The position numbers were made by a program, and so were the translations under genes. The notes below the pieces were generated by a model. It ran no database searches, was not told where the DNA came from, and saw nothing but the letters and a program-made list of their open reading frames with translations. This document shows positions 26,326 to 34,862 of a DNA stretch of 64,000 nucleotides, in pieces. Source of the DNA: Chroococcus sp. FPU101 (GTDB taxonomy: Bacteria; Cyanobacteriota; Cyanobacteriia; Cyanobacteriales; Microcystaceae). The stretch spans positions 62,001-126,000 of the forward strand of contig NZ_BLJI01000012.1 of NCBI RefSeq assembly GCF_017312365.1, written 5' to 3'. Positions within the stretch are counted from its first letter, which is position 1. Each line of letters starts with the position of its first letter.

Positions 26326-27537
26326 ATGCAGTTTTTTGATGTGATAGTAGTAGGCGCAGGGCCAGCAGGTGGTCACTGTGCTAGATTATTAGCAAAAGCG
26401 GGTTATCAGGTTTTATTAGTTGAACAGCATGACGATTTCTATAAGAATAATTTTTCGAGTGCTGCAAGTCCTCTAGAAACTCTACAACAATATGATTTAC
26501 CTGAATCTGTTGTCTCGCGTTACTGGAAAAATATCGAGATTTGTTCGACTAATATACATCGAAGTTGGCAAGCAAAACAACCGTTAGGGGTAGTTTTTGA
26601 TTTTGCTAAACTGAGAGAATTTTTAGCAGAAGATGTAACAAAAAATGGCGGTGTTGTTTGGTTAGGATGTCGTTATATAAAGTATTTGATTGAAGATGGC
26701 AAAACAACAGTTTTTCTACAAAAAAAAGGAAGCGAAATATTTAGTATACAAACTAAATTATTAGTCGATGCAACAGGATATTCTAGAGCCGTTATGTATC
26801 CCAATAAAAAAGATAAGCCTAAGTTTTTCAAAGGAATTGGCATAGAATATTTAATTAAAGTTGATGAAAAAACGTATCAGAAATATAGTGATTCTCTCGT
26901 ATTTTTTTTAGGATATAAATGGAGTCCTCAAGGTTATTCTTGGATTTTTCCTATGTCTAATTATCAGCTTAAAGTCGGTACAGCAATTTTAGAAGGTCAG
27001 CATAAATTTATTCAAAAAACTAAGCCAATCAAAGAATATATCCATCAAATTCTTCAAGATTATATCCAAATAGAAAACTACAATATTATTAATATTCATG
27101 GCTCTATTTTAGATTATTCACCTGGACTCAATGATATTTATTATAAAGATCAAGTCATTGCCATTGGAGATACGGTATCTACCGTTAATTTCTTAGGGGG
27201 TGAGGGGATACGATATGCGATGAAAAGTGCTGAAGTTGCAGAGCAATATATTAAAGAATATCTAGAACATAATCAACAAAATTTTCAAAAATATGAAGCG
27301 GAACTGAAACAACATTTTTCTAAGCGCTGGAATTGGTCAGAGCAAATCAGCCGAAAAGTATATTTAGAATATAGCGATGCTAGAATAGATCAAGGAGTCT
27401 CTTTTTTAAAATATCTTTCTCTAGAAGATATTATCGATATACTCTTTTATTATCAATTTGAAAAATATACCAAAGGATTAAAAGCCTTGATTCTTCGTAA
27501 AATTAACACTTTTCTAAAAAAAGTTCATCTAGCTTAA
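26326..27537 (+). CDS. FAD-dependent oxidoreductase of the geranylgeranyl-reductase-like family
   Basis: 403 residues. N-terminal dinucleotide fold VIVVGAGPAGGHCARLLAKAGYQVLLVEQ; a second FAD contact segment GDTVSTVNFLGGEGIRYAMKSAE around 285-305 resembles that of geranylgeranyl reductases and related lycopene cyclase-like flavoproteins. The C-terminal 100 residues are Lys/Tyr-rich and helical. It starts immediately after mtnA and is followed 13 nt later by the SLH lipoprotein gene. The substrate is not evident; it is not ChlP, which has a different N-terminus and lies in other contexts. A prenyl-lipid or carotenoid role is only a family-level guess. Confidence 0.75.
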   Translation: MQFFDVIVVGAGPAGGHCARLLAKAGYQVLLVEQHDDFYKNNFSSAASPLETLQQYDLPESVVSRYWKNIEICSTNIHRSWQAKQPLGVVFDFAKLREFLAEDVTKNGGVVWLGCRYIKYLIEDGKTTVFLQKKGSEIFSIQTKLLVDATGYSRAVMYPNKKDKPKFFKGIGIEYLIKVDEKTYQKYSDSLVFFLGYKWSPQGYSWIFPMSNYQLKVGTAILEGQHKFIQKTKPIKEYIHQILQDYIQIENYNIINIHGSILDYSPGLNDIYYKDQVIAIGDTVSTVNFLGGEGIRYAMKSAEVAEQYIKEYLEHNQQNFQKYEAELKQHFSKRWNWSEQISRKVYLEYSDARIDQGVSFLKYLSLEDIIDILFYYQFEKYTKGLKALILRKINTFLKKVHLA

Positions 27538-27550
27538 GTTATTTTATATT

Positions 27551-28765
27551 ATGTCAAAGATTATAAGTACTACTTATTTTATGCTCCTAGCAACACTTTT
27601 GAGTCTACTGAGTGCTTGTAGTGGCAATAGTTTTTTAGAGGGTCGATTTGCGCCTGATTCAAACTTAAAAAATAATCCGACACCGACGCTTACACCCGAA
27701 GTAGGAAGTACACCAACTAATAATTCACTACCTTCTGAAATTCCACAATATCCATCTGCTAATCTTATTTCATCTGACCCAAATAATACCGTAAATCAAG
27801 GTAAAACTCAATGGTCATCCTCAGATCCAATTAATCAAATTGGTGACTTTTATCAACAACAATTTCAAAACAATAACTGGCAAATTCTTACACCTTTTTC
27901 TTCAATTGATGGAAATAATACATTAGTAGCAACTAAAGATGGATTACAAACAACAATTACATTAACTGGAAATTCTTCTGAAACTCAATTCACGATTGAT
28001 TATATTAGACAAGGAAATACAGTTACATCGTCACCAACTCCATCACCCACCGTATCACCTAATCAATTACCAGAACAAGCAAGTACCAATTTTTCTGATT
28101 TAACTCAAGTTGCTGAACCTTTACGAACTCATATCCAAAACTTAGGTACTTTAGGTATTGTAAACTCACAAAATAGTGATTCATTTAGTCCAAATACAAC
28201 CATTACTCGAGGAGAGTTTGCGCGTTGGTTAGTGAGAGCAAATAATATATTCTATCAAAATGACCCAGGAAAACAAATTCGTCTAGGTGCAACAACTTCA
28301 CAACCTGCATTTCAAGATGTTAATGTTTCTGATCCCGATTTTCCTTATATTCAAGGATTAGCAGAAGCAGGGATTATTCCATCTAGTCTAACAGGTGATA
28401 CGACAGCTACATTATTTCGACCTACGGCTAATTTAACGAGAGAAATTTTAGTGAGTTGGAAAGTTCCTTTTGATCTTCGCAAAGGTTTACCAACCGCGAC
28501 AATAGATAATGTCAGAGACACTTGGGGTTTTCAAGATGTGGCTAAAGTTGATCCAAAAGTATTACGATCGCTGTATGCTGATTATCAGAATGGAGATCAA
28601 GCGGTTATCCGTCGTGTCTTTGGTTATACTACCCTTTTTCAACCAAAAAAAGTGGTAACTCGTGCAGAAGCAGCCTCAGCATTGTGGTATTTTGGCTATC
28701 AGGGTGAGGGAATTAATGCTGAAGAAGTTTTACAAGCGAAAAACCAAACTCAACCAACACAATAA
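27551..28765 (+). CDS. SLH-domain lipoprotein
   Basis: 404 residues. Lipoprotein signal peptide with lipobox LSAC (Cys23). A Pro/Thr/Ser-rich linker (about 35-60) leads to a small domain around 65-160, then a second Ser/Pro linker (about 163-180) precedes S-layer-homology motifs: ITRGEFARWLVRANN, FQDVNVSDPDFPYIQGLAEAG, and VVTRAEAASALWYFGY near the end. SLH domains anchor proteins to cell-wall polymers, so this is likely a periplasmic or envelope protein tethered to a membrane by lipid and to the wall by SLH. Specific function unknown. Confidence 0.85.
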   Translation: MSKIISTTYFMLLATLLSLLSACSGNSFLEGRFAPDSNLKNNPTPTLTPEVGSTPTNNSLPSEIPQYPSANLISSDPNNTVNQGKTQWSSSDPINQIGDFYQQQFQNNNWQILTPFSSIDGNNTLVATKDGLQTTITLTGNSSETQFTIDYIRQGNTVTSSPTPSPTVSPNQLPEQASTNFSDLTQVAEPLRTHIQNLGTLGIVNSQNSDSFSPNTTITRGEFARWLVRANNIFYQNDPGKQIRLGATTSQPAFQDVNVSDPDFPYIQGLAEAGIIPSSLTGDTTATLFRPTANLTREILVSWKVPFDLRKGLPTATIDNVRDTWGFQDVAKVDPKVLRSLYADYQNGDQAVIRRVFGYTTLFQPKKVVTRAEAASALWYFGYQGEGINAEEVLQAKNQTQPTQ

Positions 28766-28770
28766 ATAAT

Positions 28771-28828
28771 ATGGGTGTTGTGATTGGGGGACTCAGTATG
28801 ATTTACTGAAATCACACTAGCACCCCAT
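28771..28828 (+). promoter_or_regulatory. Long imperfect hairpin upstream of the permease gene
   Basis: ATGGGTG and GTGATT on the left arm (28771-28785) can pair with AATCAC and CACCCCAT on the right (28809-28827). An inner stem is TCAGT (28793-28797) with ACTGA. It ends two bases before the permease start, so it could mask the translation start or act as an attenuator of the SLH-lipoprotein transcript. This is inference from pairing only. Confidence 0.45.
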
Positions 28829-28830
28829 AT

Positions 28831-29763
28831 ATGATCAATATGAATTGGAGTCAACAAGCGATAACTCTATTTTTTAGCCACTTGGTGACAGCATTACCTT
28901 GGTTATTATTTGGAGTGGTTGTCTCTAGCGGTTTATTGGTTTTTCTCCCACCGCAAAAATTAGCAAATTTATTACCGCGTCATCGTCTTGTCGGTTCAGT
29001 TTTAGGAAGTTGTTTAGGTTTAATTCTTCCTGTATGTCAATATGGGAATATTCCAGTAGCGAGAAGATTAATTTTACAAGGTGTTCCGTTGTCTATTGTA
29101 TTTAGTTTTTTGATCGCTGCACCAACAATTAACCCTGTGACAATTTGGCTAACTCACAAAGCTTTACCCAACTATTCTAATTTACTGTTTTATCGCATTC
29201 TCGCAACTTGGTTAATGGCGATCGCTATTGGTATTATTTTTAGTTACTACCGTGATAAAGCTATTGTTTTTGATGAAACAGAAAGCTTAACTTATACTCG
29301 TTCAACTTTACTCAAAACAGGGACTTTTTTCATTAATAATCCCGAAAATCACCATAAATCACCTTTAATCCTATTTATTAATAATTTAATTCGCGAAAGT
29401 ATAGAGTTAGGAACTTGGTTAATTTTGGGTTCTGCGATCGCTGCTATTATACAAACTTTTTTACCCCAATTACAGATGATGCAATGGGGACAAAATGCCA
29501 TCACTCAAATCTTAATCATGTTGGGGTTAGGATTTTTATTATCGTTAGGATCACCATACAACAGTTTTTTCCTATCTCCCATTCTAACTAATTTCTTACC
29601 TGGCTCTTGGCTATCTTTTTTGTTATTTAGTTCTGTCATTGATTTAAGAGGACTACAGTTACTTGGTTCGGTCTTTACTGCAAAAGTCATCTTTTATTTG
29701 TCATTACTCTTATTTCTTTTCACTATATTTTTTAGTTTAGTTTTTAGTTTCTATTTTGCTTAA
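28831..29763 (+). CDS. Predicted permease (PF03773/ArsP-like family)
   Basis: 310 residues with about eight transmembrane helices. The two homologous halves carry the family glycine/proline patches: LPWLLFGVVVSSGLLVFLP with LGSCLGLILPVCQYGNIPVARRL in the first, and ELGTWLILGSAIAAIIQTFLP with LSLGSPYNSFFLSPIL in the second. Cys in PVCQYG matches the position of the conserved Cys of this permease family. Some members (ArsP) export organoarsenicals; the substrate here is unknown. Followed by a good intrinsic terminator. Confidence 0.82.
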   Translation: MINMNWSQQAITLFFSHLVTALPWLLFGVVVSSGLLVFLPPQKLANLLPRHRLVGSVLGSCLGLILPVCQYGNIPVARRLILQGVPLSIVFSFLIAAPTINPVTIWLTHKALPNYSNLLFYRILATWLMAIAIGIIFSYYRDKAIVFDETESLTYTRSTLLKTGTFFINNPENHHKSPLILFINNLIRESIELGTWLILGSAIAAIIQTFLPQLQMMQWGQNAITQILIMLGLGFLLSLGSPYNSFFLSPILTNFLPGSWLSFLLFSSVIDLRGLQLLGSVFTAKVIFYLSLLLFLFTIFFSLVFSFYFA

Positions 29764-29764
29764 G

Positions 29765-29786
29765 CCATCTATATCAGATGGTTTTT
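29765..29786 (+). terminator. Intrinsic terminator of the permease gene
   Basis: CCATCT (29765-29770), loop ATATC, AGATGG (29776-29781), then T5, starting two bases after the stop codon. Confidence 0.7.
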
Positions 29787-30006
29787 ATGCAATTTGTAAT
29801 CTATTTTAATCAAAATCAACATTGTTTAACACAATTCCTATTATGTAAACATTAATTGCAAACAAAAGACAATAGCTAATCTGAGTGATACATTAATAAT
29901 TAAAGCTAAAGCAGCTTGAAACCAGCAGATAAAACTGACAAGGTTGCAGTAAAAGTCAAGTTAGGAGCAAAACCCTGTTTAAGTTAATATCTGTTTCGTT
30001 AGTCGT
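29787..30006. other. Intergenic region before the candidate RNA
   Basis: AT-rich stretch with no gene seen. It contains one short hairpin, AAGCT-AAAGC-AGCTT near 29905-29920. If the structured element downstream is a plus-strand RNA, its promoter should be here; no specific -10/-35 pair stood out. Confidence 0.4.
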
Positions 30007-30160
30007 CAATAGCAGTAACCATCTGTGTGTTTTATATTTCCCATACTTAAGTTTGAGCAGGGAGTAAAGCTCTTGAAACAAGATTTCAGCATAACTCCAG
30101 CAAGTCTCACTACATCTAGGGAAATCACTGAAATCAAGCTCTGGTTACTGCTATTGTTTT
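30007..30160 (+). ncRNA. Candidate structured non-coding RNA (rod-like, terminal 15-bp stem then T4)
   Basis: CAATAGCAGTAACCA (30007-30021) is perfectly complementary to TGGTTACTGCTATTG (30142-30156), followed by TTTT. Inside, AGCT (30068-30071) pairs with AGCT (30137-30140), and GATTTCAG (30082-30089) pairs with CTGAAATC (30128-30135), both nested in order. A local GAGC...GCTC hairpin lies near 30055-30072. A long closed rod with several nested stems is what a stable small RNA, or a small inverted-repeat element, would look like. It lies between convergent genes. No named RNA family was matched, and no open frame spans it. Confidence 0.5.
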
Positions 30161-30166
30161 GAGAAT

Positions 30167-30637
30167 TTAGATTCGTTGTTTATCTTCCCAACTCACTTGT
30201 TTAGGTACACCCAAGCCGTCATCAATGGTATAGTCTAGCTGAGAATTAACCTTAGATTGAATCACAATATAACTTAAACCTTCATCAGAAAGATTTCTGA
30301 TACAGCGTTCTCCATCAGGTGCCACTCGAACCACTGTACCCTCACTCACTGCAAAAACTTGTCCATCTACTTGAAATTCTCCGCTACCTCGGACAAAAAT
30401 ATAGATTTCTTCATTGAGTTTGTGCTTATGGTAAAAAGGAATCGAAGCTTTAGCGGGTAAAGTATTCAACGATATCTCCGCACTTGTTAGATCAAGCAGT
30501 TGCTTCAAGAAGATCTTTCCCTCTAAACTAACTTTCTTCTTGTAATGTTCAAAAACATATTGATGGAGTTGTGAAAATTCTCCGAGATCGGCCGCCGTAA
30601 AATTTTCCCCAGTTTTCGGAATAGGTTGAGTCGTCAT
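30167..30637 (-). CDS. Cupin-domain protein
   Basis: 156 residues. Single cupin barrel: FYHKHKLNEEIYIFVRGSGEF gives the first metal motif (H-x-H with downstream E), then FAVSEGTVVRVAPDGERCIRN, where the second motif usually has a His that is not obvious here. Soluble and cytosolic by appearance. Cupins of this kind may be isomerases, dioxygenases or sugar-binding regulators; nothing narrows it further. No partner gene is adjacent on this strand. Confidence 0.75.
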   Translation of the reverse strand: MTTQPIPKTGENFTAADLGEFSQLHQYVFEHYKKKVSLEGKIFLKQLLDLTSAEISLNTLPAKASIPFYHKHKLNEEIYIFVRGSGEFQVDGQVFAVSEGTVVRVAPDGERCIRNLSDEGLSYIVIQSKVNSQLDYTIDDGLGVPKQVSWEDKQRI

Positions 30638-30777
30638 ATGTAACTTTTATATTGCAAGTTAAAAGCTATTATAACAATACTATCTAAAGACTTCACCCCA
30701 ATCTTTTTAACAAAACTATAGAATTAGCAAATAACTGTGTTAGTATCTTCATGAGAAATTATTCCTAGATTAGCAAA

Positions 30778-30803
30778 ACCGAGCTAACAAGGAATATCTC
30801 GGT
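30778..30803 (+). promoter_or_regulatory. Leader hairpin upstream of the Gfo/Idh gene
   Basis: ACCGAG (30778-30783) and CTCGGT (30798-30803) form a 6-bp stem with a 14-nt loop, ending 25 nt before the start codon and just ahead of GGAGG. It may affect ribosome access; this is inference. Confidence 0.3.
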
Positions 30804-30828
30804 GGAGGAGTGTTTAGGAGCATAATTT

Positions 30829-31908
30829 ATGACCAATCAAGAACAAATCATACCAGGGGCCAGATGTCAAGCCCGTCGCCCGATTCGAGTGGGTGTCATT
30901 GGAGTTGGCAACATGGGACAACATCACACTCGTGTCCTTGGTTTACTCAAAGATGTTGAATTAGTCGGTATCTCAGATACTAACGTAGAGCGTGGCATCG
31001 ATACAGCCGCTAAATATCGTGTTAAGTTTTTTGAAAACTATCTTGACTTATTACCCCATGTAGACGCGGTTTGTTTGGCTGTTCCCACCCGTTTACACTA
31101 TAAAGTCGGGATGGACTGTTTAAGAGCAGGAATTCATACACTGATTGAAAAACCGATCGCCGCGACCATTTCCGAAGCAGAATCTCTCGTTAATGCAGCA
31201 GCCGAATACAATTGTATCCTACAAGTCGGACACATCGAACGTTTTAACCCCGCATTCCAAGAACTGAGTAAAGTTCTTAAGACTGAAGAAATATTAGCAT
31301 TAGAGGCTCATCGTATGAGTCCCTATTCTCAACGGGCGAATGATGTGTCTGTTGTTTTAGATTTAATGATTCATGATATCGATTTATTATTAGAATTAGC
31401 TGCCGCACCCGTTGTTAAATTGACTGCCAGTGGAAATAGAGCATCAGCAGACTCTAATTATTTAGATTATGTTACAGCCACTTTAGGGTTTAGTAACGGT
31501 ATTGTTGCCACTCTAACCGCAAGTAAAGTCACTCATTGTAAAATCCGTCGTTTAGCGGCACATTGTAAGAACTCCCTCACCGAAGCAGATTTTTTAAATA
31601 ACGAGATTTTAATCCATCGTCAAACCACTGCAAACTATATTACCGATCATGGTCAGGTGTTGTATCGTCAAGATGGTTTAATTGAAAAAGTGCATACCAG
31701 TAACATCGAACCCTTACACGCAGAATTAGAGCATTTTGTCCATTGTGTCAGAGGTGGAGATCAACCCTCTGTTGGTGGAGAACAAGCCTTAAAAGCCTTA
31801 CGGTTGGCTAGTTTAATCGAACAAATGGCACTTGATGGACAAATCTGGCAACAATCAGACTGGAACTATCAGTACCTAAATACCCCTTTGTCTACGGTTT
31901 CACAATAA
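30829..31908 (+). CDS. Gfo/Idh/MocA-family oxidoreductase
   Basis: 359 residues; AGGAG lies eight bases before the ATG. N-terminal Rossmann domain with VGVIGVGNMGQHHTRVL (residues about 22-38), the family EKPIAA motif around residue 107 that contacts the nicotinamide, and the MIHDIDLLLEL segment of the C-terminal domain. Family members use NAD(P) to oxidise or reduce sugars, inositols or related substrates. Neighbours (cupin opposite, SRPBCC protein downstream and opposite) do not specify the substrate. A different family member is at 57624-58769; the two are not close copies. Confidence 0.85.
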   Translation: MTNQEQIIPGARCQARRPIRVGVIGVGNMGQHHTRVLGLLKDVELVGISDTNVERGIDTAAKYRVKFFENYLDLLPHVDAVCLAVPTRLHYKVGMDCLRAGIHTLIEKPIAATISEAESLVNAAAEYNCILQVGHIERFNPAFQELSKVLKTEEILALEAHRMSPYSQRANDVSVVLDLMIHDIDLLLELAAAPVVKLTASGNRASADSNYLDYVTATLGFSNGIVATLTASKVTHCKIRRLAAHCKNSLTEADFLNNEILIHRQTTANYITDHGQVLYRQDGLIEKVHTSNIEPLHAELEHFVHCVRGGDQPSVGGEQALKALRLASLIEQMALDGQIWQQSDWNYQYLNTPLSTVSQ

Positions 31909-31920
31909 TGTGAAGTATCG

Positions 31921-31946
31921 GGGTTGGCAACCAAAACCCTACGGGT
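31921..31946. repeat. GGGTTTGG palindrome family, copy 2
   Basis: GGGTTGGCAACCAAAACCC followed by TACGGGT. Shares the GGCAACC centre and TACGGGT tail with the copy at 32031. Confidence 0.7.
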
Positions 31947-31960
31947 CAAATTTAATCATG

Positions 31961-31985
31961 GTAGGGGTTTAGAAACTAAACCCTT
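31961..31985. repeat. GGGTTTGG palindrome family, copy 3
   Basis: GTAGGGGTTTAGAAACTAAACCC followed by TT: stem GGGTTTAG/CTAAACCC, an example with compensating changes in both arms. Confidence 0.7.
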
Positions 31986-32030
31986 CTAAAATATTTAGAA
32001 TGGATATCGTGACGGAGAAAATAGTTTTTT

Positions 32031-32060
32031 TTGGGTTTGGCAACCAAAACCCTACGGGTT
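32031..32060. repeat. GGGTTTGG palindrome family, copy 4
   Basis: TTGGGTTTGGCAACCAAAACCC then TACGGGTT. Nearly identical to copy 2, about 110 nt away in the same intergenic region. Confidence 0.7.
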
Positions 32061-32141
32061 AAATCGAATTCATTGACAAGTAAGAAAAAATGTGATGCTT
32101 ATTTTTAGATCTGCAAGCTTTCATCTTTTTTAGTTGTCTCA

Positions 32142-32663
32142 TCAACTCATTGTTTGTTTTTGCTTATATTTCTCTCTCACACGTTGTTTAACGGCTAAAA
32201 GATTTAGTGGTAGATATTTTTTAATTAATTTTTCTAAGAGAACTACAGGTATAGCTAGTTTTGGCTCAAGTTGAACCGAATAATAAAGATGCGTCAAAGT
32301 GTTATCAAAGTCTTCTTGTAAGCGACATTCCCCCAAAAGTGTATGAAAATCTCCCTCAACAATTTGAAATTGAATGGTATGGGGAAACTGTTCGACTACA
32401 TTCAAAATTGCTCGAATTGAAAAACGAACCTTGAGTAAAGATTTAGAGCCAATTTGTTCTAGTCGTAGTTTAGAATCTGGTTGTGGAATTAACTGACTTT
32501 TGATTAAATAAGGGATAAAATCGGGTAAAGCCTCATAATCGGTTAAAACTTGCCAAACTTGTTCTAATGGTTGAGAAAGTGTTAGTTTTCCCCAGACCCG
32601 AAGTTGATGATTATCCAGTTTTTCTGTCCAAACCGCTATTTGGTGAGAACGTTCTAAACACAT
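32142..32663 (-). CDS. SRPBCC (START-like/coenzyme Q-binding type) protein
   Basis: 173 residues, no signal or membrane helix. Pattern of a polyketide-cyclase/START-like fold: WGKLTLSQPLEQVWQVLTDYEALPDFIPYL opening, a middle run of strands (RFSIRAILNVVEQFP, IQFQIVEGDF) and a long basic C-terminal helix. Such proteins bind hydrophobic ligands or lipids; cyanobacterial members are numerous and uncharacterised. Flanked on both sides by members of the GGGTTTGG palindrome family. Confidence 0.75.
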   Translation of the reverse strand: MCLERSHQIAVWTEKLDNHQLRVWGKLTLSQPLEQVWQVLTDYEALPDFIPYLIKSQLIPQPDSKLRLEQIGSKSLLKVRFSIRAILNVVEQFPHTIQFQIVEGDFHTLLGECRLQEDFDNTLTHLYYSVQLEPKLAIPVVLLEKLIKKYLPLNLLAVKQRVREKYKQKQTMS

Positions 32664-32687
32664 ATTCCTATACCATTTCCATTATTG

Positions 32688-32713
32688 TAGAGGTTTGGGT
32701 ACTAAACCCTTAC
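32688..32713. repeat. GGGTTTGG palindrome family, copy 5 (degenerate)
   Basis: TAGAGGTTTGGGTACTAAACCC followed by TTACG: the arm pair (G)GTTT/AAACCC is kept with a changed centre. Confidence 0.55.
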
Positions 32714-32882
32714 GATGTATAGGTTGCATTCTCACGAAAAGGTCTGAATATTTGCTGAGAATTGCCTAAAAAAATCATTCAAAAATGCGATTAAACTTTT
32801 CAGGGAGTCCTTAAACCCCTATCATTCTCGCTACTTTGATGCAGCGCAGAATAACAGTGTCCTACCTAAGACTGCTGTTGTT

Positions 32883-34322
32883 ATGAATCAGATACCCACG
32901 ATTATATTAGGAGGTGGTTTCGTCGGATTATTCACCGCCTTACATTTAGCGCAACAAAACGATGCACGTCCCATTATTTTAGTTGAACAAAACGATCGCT
33001 TTACCTTTAAACCTCTGTTGTATGAACTCCTGACGGGGGAAATGCACATGGAACAAATTTGCCCCTTGTATACAGATTTATTAAAGGGAAGCAAAATAAC
33101 TATCGTGCGAGATACCGTAAAAACGATTGATTTATCGCAAAAACGGATTGTTTTAACCCTTGGTCAAGCTTACGACTATGGCAATTTAGTCATCGCATTA
33201 GGGAGTAAACCAACCTATTTTAATACCCCAGGTGCAGCCGAAAACGCTTTACCCTTTGCGACAGCGAATGATGCAATGACGCTAAAAATGCGTCTCCAAG
33301 ATTGCTTACAAACTGCTGTTGTAACGAAAGATCCTGAACAACGATCGCATCTCCTAACGGTTGCAATTATTGGTGCAGGCCCCGCAGGAGTTGAACTTGC
33401 TTGTACTTTAGCAGATCTTCTTCCTGTTTGGTATGACGCTTTAGGGGGTGATTATGAGGACATTCGTATTGTTTTAGTCAACCGCAGTAACGAAATCCTC
33501 AAAGGTGATATTAACAGTCGCTTGCGCCAAACGGCTAAAAATTTCTTGAGCGATCGCACTGTGAGCGTCGAATTACTGTTAGATGCTGCTGTTACGGCAA
33601 TTACACCGATGGGGGTGGAGTACAAACGGATGGGAAAAGCTGATTTTCTTCCCGCGATGACGGTTGTTTGGACGGGAGGAACTGAACCTCATCCCTTACT
33701 GAAAACATTACCCGTTACGCCCGAAAACCGCAATAAACGAGGCCAATTACAGGTTTTACCGACCTTGCAACTTAGAGATTTTTCAGAGGTGTTTGTTGGG
33801 GGGGATTGTTCTTATGTGAGTGCAGAACCCCAACCCGCAACCGCACAAGTCGCCTATCAGCAAGGAAAAGCGATCGCGTATAACCTCAAAGCTTTAGCAG
33901 AAGGGCGATCTCTGATGTCTGCACAGGTTAACTTACGGGGGACATTAATGAAATTAGGCATCGGGGAAGGAGTTGCTAACATTTTTGATCGTGTTGAAAT
34001 CAAAGGTGAACTAGGTCACTTAATTCGCCAGGGGACTTATTTAGAATTACTTCCCATTCCCATTTATAACTTCAAAACAACAGCAGAATGGTTTACCGAT
34101 GGCGTTTTACAGCGACATCAAACCCCATCCCTTCATCCGACTAAAACGGGACGCACTCCACTATTAGCAGGCCTCACCGCAACCTTAGCCAGTTTTCTGA
34201 TTGCAACTCCCTTAATTTGGCGTGCAGCACAACCCGAACATTTTCAAAAAAATATGGAAAGTACGGGACTACCAACTTTGATGGATCAGCTAGTACCTGA
34301 AACAGTTAATCAACAAAAATAA
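32883..34322 (+). CDS. Type II NADH dehydrogenase (NDH-2 family)
   Basis: 479 residues. FAD-binding ILGGGFVGLFTALHLAQ near the start, NADH-binding AIIGAGPAGVELACTLADL around residue 165, and FVGGDCSYV around 305 (flavin contact). A C-terminal hydrophobic segment (LLAGLTATLASFLIATPLIW) probably anchors it to the membrane. NDH-2 moves electrons from NAD(P)H to quinones without pumping protons; one cyanobacterial member (NdbB) acts on demethylphylloquinone. Which paralogue this is cannot be decided here. First gene of a redox operon with the DoxX-like protein (17 nt on) and the GMC oxidoreductase. Confidence 0.88.
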   Translation: MNQIPTIILGGGFVGLFTALHLAQQNDARPIILVEQNDRFTFKPLLYELLTGEMHMEQICPLYTDLLKGSKITIVRDTVKTIDLSQKRIVLTLGQAYDYGNLVIALGSKPTYFNTPGAAENALPFATANDAMTLKMRLQDCLQTAVVTKDPEQRSHLLTVAIIGAGPAGVELACTLADLLPVWYDALGGDYEDIRIVLVNRSNEILKGDINSRLRQTAKNFLSDRTVSVELLLDAAVTAITPMGVEYKRMGKADFLPAMTVVWTGGTEPHPLLKTLPVTPENRNKRGQLQVLPTLQLRDFSEVFVGGDCSYVSAEPQPATAQVAYQQGKAIAYNLKALAEGRSLMSAQVNLRGTLMKLGIGEGVANIFDRVEIKGELGHLIRQGTYLELLPIPIYNFKTTAEWFTDGVLQRHQTPSLHPTKTGRTPLLAGLTATLASFLIATPLIWRAAQPEHFQKNMESTGLPTLMDQLVPETVNQQK

Positions 34323-34339
34323 ACAGGAGAATTTACGCC

Positions 34340-34855
34340 ATGAATACACTATCAAACTTCAAAATTTCCCTTAAAAAAGCGGTTGCCCTCAATCGAATTA
34401 TAATGGGACTCTTTTTCTTCTTTTCAGGGATTGCCAATTATCTCAATTTTAGTGTCAAAAATGGTTTTTATCAAACCGTATTAACCCAAAAATTACAACT
34501 TTGGGGGCCGTTTCCAACAGGATGGGAAGGAGTCGGGCCACTTCCTCCACTTATTGCGATTCCCTATGCTTGGCTTTTACCTTTAGCAGAAATCGTGTTT
34601 GGTATGCTTTTTGCGTTAGGTTTTTGGGTGCGTTGGACAGGATTAATTCTAATTCTAATGACCTTTAGTATTGTACTTGCTTTTGGGATTATTCCTGCTG
34701 GTAATTTATTTCCAAATGGTGCCGAAAGCTTTAACAAAAATATTCTCTTTATGACCTTAATCTGGATGTGTATGGCTTATGAAATTGATACAAAAAAAGC
34801 CAGAATGCAACGCACCCAAGCCAGACTTAATCAACAAGAAATTATTAGAAATTGA
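34340..34855 (+). CDS. DoxX-like four-helix membrane protein
   Basis: 171 residues; AGGAG ten bases upstream of the ATG. Four transmembrane helices (about 17-37, 72-93, 98-120, 132-148), with the quinone-oxidase-subunit-like spacing seen in DoxX/DoxD and MauE relatives, and a basic Gln/Arg-rich C-terminal tail. DoxX proteins often accompany quinone-linked oxidoreductases. Sits between an NDH-2 and a GMC oxidoreductase (7 nt before the latter), which fits a membrane quinone-handling partner. The function is inferred from context only. Confidence 0.72.
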   Translation: MNTLSNFKISLKKAVALNRIIMGLFFFFSGIANYLNFSVKNGFYQTVLTQKLQLWGPFPTGWEGVGPLPPLIAIPYAWLLPLAEIVFGMLFALGFWVRWTGLILILMTFSIVLAFGIIPAGNLFPNGAESFNKNILFMTLIWMCMAYEIDTKKARMQRTQARLNQQEIIRN

Positions 34856-34862
34856 GGTTGCT

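Noticed and set aside
31921-32060. Closely spaced palindromes that at first look like a short CRISPR array
   Set aside because: Only three units, unequal spacing, units vary and are palindromic themselves; no cas gene nearby. They belong to a dispersed intergenic repeat family.
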